A DNA stretch of 64,000 nt from Xenopus tropicalis (Eukaryota; Chordata; Amphibia; Anura; Pipidae), in contig NC_030678.2 in assembly GCF_000004195.4 (NCBI RefSeq), positions 134,107,047 to 134,171,046 on the forward strand. The letters run 5' to 3'. The notes under the pieces are model-generated. The model was not told the origin of the DNA and did not search any database. It saw only the letters and a program-made list of their open reading frames with translations. Positions 57,094-64,000 of the stretch are shown here, one piece after another (within the stretch, counting starts at the first letter, position 1; each line of letters begins with the position of its first letter). The position numbers and the translations under genes are program-made.

Positions 57094-57408
57094 CAGTGAT
57101 CCCCAACCAGTGGCTCGTGAGCAACATGTTGCTCTCCACCCCTTTGATGTTGCTCCTAGTGGCCTCAAAGTAGGTGCTTATTTTGGTATTCCTGGCTTGG
57201 AGGCAAGTGTTGATTACCCATCAACCCATAAAACCCAGTGTAAAGCCAAAGAGAGCCTTTTATATGCTGCCAGTCCACATAGAGACTACCAAATAGCCAA
57301 TTATAGCTCTTATTTGCACCCCCAGGAACTTTTTTCACGCTTGTGTTGCTCTCCAACATGTTTTTCATTTGAATGTGGCTCACGAGTATAAAAGGTTGGG
57401 GATCCCTG
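57094..57408. mobile_element. hAT-type non-autonomous element (CAGTGATCCCCAACC family)
   Basis: Termini cagtgatccccaacc and ggttggggatccctg are inverted repeats. Flanking 8-mers gtgtatag (57086-57093) and gtgtattg (57409-57416) match at 7 of 8. The open frame crossing it is spurious. Confidence 0.87.
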
Positions 57409-57416
57409 GTGTATTG

Positions 57417-58562
57417 CGTAAAGATACAAATCTATAACCAGGGTATAGTGTTTAAACTGAATCTGCTGAGGGGGTCACCTGAGAATGCCAAGCGGTTCAA
57501 GATCCTGACAGCTATCCCCCATGTGGCCTGCTCTCTTCTGTGTTGATTTTTATGGTGTAGTTTTTGTTACTAGATTACACTATGTACACTGCAAACAAGT
57601 CAACCATTAAAAAATGTATCTTTGAACCAATGCATGTACCCTAAAAAAGTTATGTAGGCAGCCATCTCAGTACATTGCGCCTGATCCTGAGCTTTCAGAA
57701 AGAGCTAGCACTTTACAATGCAACTGCTTTCAGATAAGCTATTGTTTCTCCTATTCCTTGTAACTGGAGGAGTCATGAGCCCGACTTGAGTGTTTTACTA
57801 TAGAGTACTTTTCTCACATCTACCATTAGGTGGGGCATAGGAGAATTTTTAGAAATGCAGGGAGCTGTTATCTTGTTACCTTCCTATTGTTCAGTAAAAC
57901 CTATGCCATCTCTTCAATAGCTTTCCTGTGGGAATTAATAGGTACCATTTGTGCGAGCTGGGAACTAGGCAGATGCAGTCAAATCTCTCATGTAACTCTG
58001 AAATTGGGCATTCTTTTTTTCTTTAATACATGTAATAGCAGGCAAACACAATTGGAGGTTTAATGTTTACACTGTAGCCATGTGTTCATTTTACTATGTC
58101 CAGCACTGCTCTTTTAAAATAAATCCCAGAGCTTTCTACTGTAAAATGTTATTGTAACATTTGTGATAGAACTAATCCCAGACAAGTAATGTGAAAAAAT
58201 GGAAGTTAAATGTACCACACTTTCTTATCTTCAGGCATTGCTGCATAAAATTAAGCATATTTATCAAAAAATGTTGTGTTTTTGTGCCTTTTTATTATGC
58301 AGCTTCTAATGCTCGAAGTTTTCTTGCTGTCTGCATTTTTTCCCAATCACTTTGATTGGTTATGTAAGGCTTGGGGTTTTGGATAATAATATCGGCATAA
58401 TAAAAAAATTACACACCTTTATAAATGCAGCAACTAATCCTTTTTATAACTGATAATTTCAGGGACAGTAACAGATAGCGTAACATCATGCATATCAGAA
58501 AGTTTTAGACAGAAAGACAGTTTTATTTTTACAGACACATCTTTGATAAATAGAACATTGTT
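57417..58562. other. Non-coding interval
   Basis: No gene or paired repeat recognised. Confidence 0.45.
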
Positions 58563-58740
58563 GGGGTTATGTGATAAAATGTGCTAAGTTTGCTCAGGAG
58601 CAGTAACCCATAGCAACCAATCAATAAGTAGTATGTACTTGTCACGTGTTTGAAAGCAAACATCTGGTTGCTATGGGTTACTGCTCCTGGGCAAACTTAT
58701 GTAATTAAATGCACACACTTAGTGCATTTTATTACATATG
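58563..58740. mobile_element. Foldback MITE
   Basis: Inner arms of about 34 bp (58587-58620, 58666-58699) with one mismatch contain aggagcagtaacccatagca. The outer ends gataaaatgtgctaag and agtgcattttattacat also pair, with a short extra insert on the right. Confidence 0.78.
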
Positions 58741-59809
58741 GGGGTGTGTATAGTAGGAAATAACTGTGTATGCAGTTTTAGAGTATATGGGATGTATGTA
58801 CCAAAGCACAATGCAGAAATCTGCTATAAAGCCATGAGAAAATGCTCAAAAAAAGTGCTATTTCTCTATTTCTGGTGATGTACCCATGTAACTCAGTTAT
58901 TCCAGTATATTCCTATATTTATTACAGTTTTGTTGTACTAATGCATCAGAAAAGTAAAAACCTGCCTCACCGAGGCAATAAAAAAATAAAAGCATGATCA
59001 AAACAATAAACTAATAATATTTATTGTAGTGTGGACATTTTTTTAAACAAATCTGAGAACTGCCACTTTGCAAACTAAACTGTCCAAAACAAAAGATTTG
59101 AGTTAGAAAATATCTGAGAGTGTTTTTTTCTTGAGGAGTCTGCAACAAATTTGTTGTAGACTTTTGTTGGAGACAGTCCTATCCCTCACTGCCAGCACAC
59201 ATGCACACTGACTGGGATTAGGGTGATGGGACGGGAGAGGGGCAGTGCGGCAGGCAAGGTGGCAGCTGGGATGGTTAGGCACCACACTGACTGGATGTTA
59301 TTCAGGCATGTACAGGTGAAGACCCAGATTCCACCTAGGCATTGTTCTATGTGTTTGGGTATAAGTTAGTTTGCAGAGTATCTCAGAATTTCACCCACAT
59401 TCACTTACAAGGTTGATGGCAAGAGACCTGGTTGTTTTGCTGTGTGATTTGTTTCTGAGGCTAGGAGTCTCACAACTATAGGGGAAAAGCTGTTTTCAGG
59501 TTGCCTTTTTCTCAGTGTGTAAATAATTGATAACATTGATATGTTTTGACAACCCAATGGTTGTGTGAACATGGCAAATTGGCAATATATTGATTTTGTC
59601 ATGCAATTTGTTGCATAGGAGCCAGTTAGGCTACCTTAATGGTATTCAATTTCTAAAGGGTTACTCTAGCTGGGTTTACTAGAAATTAGGTCTCAGGCAC
59701 CCAAACTTGCCCTTTGAATTGTTGGATGTAGGCATCACCATTGTGTATATATTTAGTATATGGAGGTGGTTTCTCCTTTAATGTTAGCTCTCCCATTACT
59801 CCCATTCCT
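58741..59809. other. Non-coding interval
   Basis: No gene or paired repeat recognised. Confidence 0.45.
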
Positions 59810-60376
59810 TTAAAGGGGATATATAGCATCAATTTTTACAATGCACAAAACCATGTAAAAAACTGTAAAATAGAAGGAAGTGCTTTTATTTTAATACCTT
59901 TGGGTTCGAATATGTCCATAATAGCTTGAAAAGTGTGCTCTACCCAGACCTTATGACATCTTCTGATTTAGACTCTTCAGTATGTGTCTGGGGCCCCCGG
60001 CTCTCATAGCTACTTAAAGTGAAGTGAATATGCATAGGAGGGCGGGGCTTAGCGATGTCACAGGCAGTCTGTTCCTGCTCTACTCGCTCCTCCCCACCCC
60101 TGGCAGCAGCACAAGCAGAGAGACACAGAAGGAGGGAGGGGTTTCCCTGCTGCTGCTGAGTTCAGCCTGTCAGTCAGTGCTGTGACCACTTCCTGTGGGA
60201 GACTGAAGAACACTCCCATGTTTCATTTTGCTCAAGCTTCAGACTTGAGTGGTTGTCTCTGCAGCTCTCATATAATGGCAGTTTTAGGAGGTCAAATGCT
60301 TTCAAATCATTTCCCATTTTGAGGGAGGATGAATATTATAACTGAATATGAACTTTATATAAAATGTCTCCTTTAA
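59810..60376. mobile_element. T2-type MITE
   Basis: TTAA at 59810-59813 and 60373-60376. Ends ttaaaggggatatatagc and tataaaatgtctcctttaa are imperfect inverse complements. Non-coding. Confidence 0.75.
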
Positions 60377-60437
60377 GGACTGCCCAATAGCTCAGCATTT
60401 AAGAGGGTTGAACAGAAGATATGTCTGCATTGCTTTT

Positions 60438-60620
60438 AAACTAGAGAAGGGCTGGCGCAAAGGGCTCTGCCTTGGCGTGGTGCGTCGGCTTATACATGTT
60501 CAAACAATGAGACCAAATGTGTCCTGTTTCTAACTGAGTGCCGGTATTTTCCATCAATGCTTGTAGGGTTGTTAATTCACTGTTTTCTTTGCATGCATTT
60601 ATGCTATTTTATGTTTCCGG
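60438..60620 (+). repeat. Dispersed repeat with CCTTGGCGTGGT
   Basis: gctctgccttggcgtggtg and ggcttatacatg are related to the direct-repeat pair at 12577 and 13168. The family is not recognised. Confidence 0.45.
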
Positions 60621-60994
60621 AGTTCTGAGAAAGTTTAAATGTATCCAGCTGGGTTGACTAGAAACTAGAAAATGGTCATAGAGGGACTGAATAGTATTAG
60701 AACAGTGAAAGCAATTTACTGATTCAAGGATCTGATTGCTAAATAAAAGCTAATAATGAACTGAGATTAGAGTTGAACTTGAAGAACATTTTATGTCTTT
60801 TAAGTCTTATTTAATAAAGAAGGAAAGAAGCAGGTAAAGAAAGATTTCACCTTCACTTTGGGCTCAAATGTTGGGTGGAATCATCTGTTTTTAAAAATAA
60901 TTTGCCATGAACACTGTAGCTAATCCTAGTAAGCGTTTTTACATACATTTATATCGTTTTTACATACATTTATGTTTTTTGCTGTTTTAATATA

Positions 60995-61307
60995 CAGGTA
61001 TAGGACCCATTATCCAGAATGCTCGGGACCAAGGGGTCTTTCCGTAATTTGGATCTCAATACCTTAAGTCTACTAAAAAAACAATAAAACATTAATTAAA
61101 CCCAATAGGACTGTTTTGCACCCAATAAGGATTATTTATATCTTAGTTGGAATCAATTACAAGGTACTGTTTTATTATTACAGAGAAAAAGGAAGTCGGT
61201 ATTAAAATTCTGAATTATTTGATTAAAATGGAGTCTATGGGAGATGGGCATTCCGTAATTCGGAGCTTTCTGGATAACGGGTTTCCGGATAAGGGGTCCG
61301 ATACCTG
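60995..61307. mobile_element. Mariner-like MITE
   Basis: Ends caggtataggacccat and ggggtccgatacctg flanked by TA (60993-60994, 61308-61309). It contains acaaggtactgttttatta and gagtctatgggaga, as in sister copies. Confidence 0.82.
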
Positions 61308-61309
61308 TA

Positions 61310-61882
61310 CATATAAAATATTAAGAACAAAAAGAAAATTTGAAGAATTTTGAATCCATGAAAGATGATCTTGTTTATTTAAATTTTTGATTGTCAAAAA
61401 AAATGGCAAGCGTACTATAAACCGGTGACATGAAGCTTTATTTACAATTACATAAGAGATAAAAAAATCATTTGATTTGTTTCTGTTACAATGAATCTTT
61501 AAAGTAAATAGTTTGCACCATCCAAGTGTTTGTTTCTTGCAATGCACAGGGTTTTTCCGTGGTAATATATATTATAATATTTTTTTTTACATACCAATGA
61601 TTTTTTTAAATGATAATATCAATTAATGCTGGCAGAGATTGACTGGTTTTTCCTTCATGTAAAATCAGATAATTAATAAGAAAATCTTTTTGCAATAGTC
61701 CTCTCAGCGCTTCATCAGGTTTCTTCTATATGATTTGTATTTGGGGATTTGTCTGGTTTAAAAATGATTAATAAACCTGGAGAATGTACGTGGCAAATAA
61801 ATCAAGATTTTCAAAAACTTCAGTCAAAAAATCTTGAATGAATTACAGCGCAGCATTAGCAAACGGGTGTATAAATAACCTC
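61310..61882. other. AT-rich non-coding interval
   Basis: No gene recognised. Several T- and A-rich runs. Confidence 0.45.
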
Positions 61883-61890
61883 CAGTTACA

Positions 61891-62204
61891 CAGGGTTGGA
61901 CTGGAGGGTGCAGGGCCCACCTTGGCTGCCACCCAGGGGCCCCACACCCCCCAAGGTGCCCCTGTTGACCATGCCCCCCGCACCCCCAGCAGGGCCCCCG
62001 CCGCACCCCCTAACCCCCAGCAGGGGCCCCCGCCACCCGCCCAACATCCTCCTCTGACGTGTTTCACTTAAGTGTGTTCAGGGGAGGATGTCGGGTGGGT
62101 GGCGGGGGTTAGGGGGTGCTGGGGGAGCGGTAAGATGGATTGGGTCTGGGCCACTGGAGCCCAAGGGTTTTCTCCTGTTATTCTGGTAGCCCAGTCCGAC
62201 CCTG
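61891..62204. mobile_element. hAT-type element with GC-rich hairpin core
   Basis: Inverted ends cagggttggactgg and ccagtccgaccctg. Perfect 8-bp target duplication cagttaca (61883-61890, 62205-62212). The centre (about 62026-62110) is a large inverted repeat with acatcctcctctgac against its inverse. The internal GC content is far above that of flanking DNA. Confidence 0.92.
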
Positions 62205-62212
62205 CAGTTACA

Positions 62213-62744
62213 TATAGCACAGATAAAGAAATATTTTGTGGGCTACCTAGTCATTCCATTTTAATATAATATTTTTTCTGAAAAAGTTATTATAGCTCAT
62301 AAAGTTATATTGCTTTATAATATACTTCTTTTACATTTTGTTTGTCACTCTTGTGAAATTTTTTTGAAAATGTATTTAATCTCCAATCTTCAGATAGTAA
62401 ATTACAGTCTAACAAAGAGTTTATCCTGAGTTGTAGTTTAATCATTTAAGGGGGGATTTATGAATGTTTGGCTTTGAATTTTTACTGCAATTATTTTGCA
62501 CTAAAACAAATGAATTTGAATTACAGCTTCCAAAACTCAAATTTGATATTATTAAGTGAATAAAATGTGAAAAACTTGAATTACTGTAAACCATTACAAT
62601 CTAAAAGCTTGTGAGTTCATGAATCAATGGAAGTTGTAATAGGCAAAATGCAGTCATAACCAAAAAAGTAAAGTAGGAGAGCCCTGTCACTCTACTGTGC
62701 GAGTGATTGCCCAGGGGTGTGCATAATCAACAATTAGTCAAAAG
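62213..62744. other. AT-rich non-coding interval
   Basis: No gene recognised. Confidence 0.45.
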
Positions 62745-63532
62745 AAAAAAAAAAGTCATCCGGGGAATAAACACCTTTGCACCACCCTCTGGTATGCTAG
62801 TTTTTAGACCTCATAATAGATAGCTTAAAACTTAACCTTTAATAAGTAAAGTTGAAAAGGTATGTCCCACAGGCTAAAACAGGGGCACGACTAGGTTGCA
62901 CCCTAAGGGGGAGATTTACCAAGACCCGAACGCTCCAAGCGTATTCTCAGCGTCTGCGCGAAAAATTCGGAAAGGCTCTGCCGCTGTTCCAATGGTTCGG
63001 TATGAAAATTCCGTGACTTTCAGATCGCCAATACAATATTATCGTGATTAATACGATTTTTTTCGTAAGCATTTTCGTGATATTTGCGATCTTCAGGAAT
63101 TTTCGTTTCCAATCCGAATTTTTCCCATTCGGGATTCGAACTCGTGTTTTGATAAATCTGCCCCTAAGTGTTGCAGAAAACACACCCTGCCTTGGAGGAA
63201 GTATTGGCTCAGGAATGGGTCGTGGTGGACCACACAATACTGGACCACATAATTCGCTCGCCATACACCCACAAGTAACTCTCACCTATCAACACCATAT
63301 TCCTTCTTCCCACCCCAAGGCAATCAACATCTGCCTGCCTGAAAGCTAAAAGAATGCACCTGACATGCATTTCACTCAGAGCAGCCAAGCTAAAGCTGTA
63401 AAGCTCAGCTGCACCGAGCAAAACGCGTGTACCTTTTTAACTTAATTAAAGATTAAGATTTAATCTATTATGGGGTATAAGAATTAGCATACTAAAGGGT
63501 GGTGCAAAGGTGTTTATTCTCCGGATCACTTT
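62745..63532. repeat. Long inverted repeat, possible Penelope-like pair
   Basis: Left arm (about 62745-62880) and right arm (about 63420-63532) are imperfect inverse complements, sharing aataaacacctttgcaccac. Just inside the right arm, ctgtaaagctc...cgagcaaaacgcgtg (about 63397-63428) resembles a decayed hammerhead core. This suggests two inverted terminal units of a Penelope-like insertion. Confidence 0.6.
62907..63164. mobile_element. Harbinger-like MITE inside the inverted repeat
   Basis: Ends gggggagatttaccaag and ttgataaatctgcccc, flanked by TAA (62904-62906, 63165-63167). The interior cacgataata-type and gcgatcttcaggaa words are inverse to those at 1336-1667. Confidence 0.78.
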
Positions 63533-64000
63533 TTCTTTTTCTTTCAGCAAAATGTAGTCAATTTTTTTTTTAATTTCATGCATTCTGCATTCAAGCTTTT
63601 TTCACGGCTTTATTCGATCAAGGTTTTTAGATTCTAATTTTTTTTTTTTTAGAAATAGGCAAACATTCAAGTAAAAATGTTGAGTTTATTCAAAAACTCT
63701 AAAATGTACAAATTTGAATTTTGATAAATAGGTCTCCCTATGTAAAGCAAGCTTAGATTGTGATCTTAAGCAATTTTTTGAATTTGCTGATGTATATTTG
63801 TACGAGATTGTCTTTTTTTCCCCTCTAAATATAAATATTTTAGCATAGAAGCGACTGTGGACATATTATGACAAGTCCTTACCTTGGATTACCCCATTTT
63901 GATCCCCACAGTAATCAAACCAATCAAAAACTTGAAAGGAAAGGACTGTAGGTCATTGAACCATGTTCCCCTTTTATTAAGGTAGCGGTACAATTTGAAT
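63533..64000. other. Non-coding window end
   Basis: No gene recognised. Poly(T) runs at about 63560 and 63640. Confidence 0.45.

Noticed and set aside
61838..62071. Pro-rich frame of 77 codons
   Set aside because: Lies across the left end and GC-rich core of a hAT-type element and reads low-complexity CCC runs.

Overview
The window looks like intergenic or deep-intronic DNA from a frog, most probably Xenopus. The evidence is its repeat content: TTAA-flanked, TTAAAGG-ended elements of the Xenopus T2-MITE (Kolobok) type, a DIRS1-type tyrosine-recombinase retrotransposon, CR1 and L2-like LINEs, a Penelope-like element, and several hAT, Harbinger-like and mariner-like non-autonomous elements. 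I found no host protein-coding exon, tRNA or rRNA that I can defend. Every long open frame with recognisable protein motifs belongs to a retroelement.

Layout. 1-2.8 kb: decayed minisatellite and two MITEs. 2.8-9.3 kb: three-level nest, a Harbinger-like MITE (2795-9256) holding a hAT-type MITE (3228-8902) that holds a nearly intact DIRS retrotransposon on the minus strand (about 3479-8856). The DIRS element has inverted terminal repeats, an internal complementary region and gag, RT/RNase H and tyrosine recombinase frames. Its only clear lesion is a frameshift in a 9-T tract. 9.3-20.7 kb: hAT element, Penelope-like RT fragment with a ribozyme-like remnant, a 155-bp direct repeat pair, T2 MITE, a hairpin next to a hammerhead-like motif, and several MITEs, one carrying a poly(A) LINE insertion with a 15-bp target duplication. 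20.7-36.6 kb: sparse DNA with MITEs, LINE tails, a 52-bp minisatellite grown inside a MITE, and AT-rich complex stretches that read like conserved non-coding elements. 36.6-46 kb: a mariner-like MITE split by an L2-like LINE and again by a T2 MITE, plus further MITEs. 46.7-48.5 kb: broken CR1 LINE. 49.7-50.2 kb: two ribozyme-like units, one a 188-bp palindrome, among (TA)n tracts. 51.8-64 kb: a 34-bp minisatellite, LTR-like sequence, hAT, T2, mariner-like and foldback elements, and a long inverted repeat.

How the parts work together. In the DIRS element, Gag packages RNA, RT/RNase H copies it, the terminal and internal complementary sequences allow a circular DNA, and the tyrosine recombinase integrates the circle without target duplication. 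The rest is a fossil record of independent insertions. The most unusual signals are CTGATGA...GAAACG(C)GT hammerhead-like motifs in units carrying AATAAA and GTGAGTGCT and ending beside (TA)n. This matches the known association of Penelope-like elements with dimeric hammerhead ribozymes. Coordinates of repeat edges are by eye, and family names are inferred from termini and target duplications without a database search.
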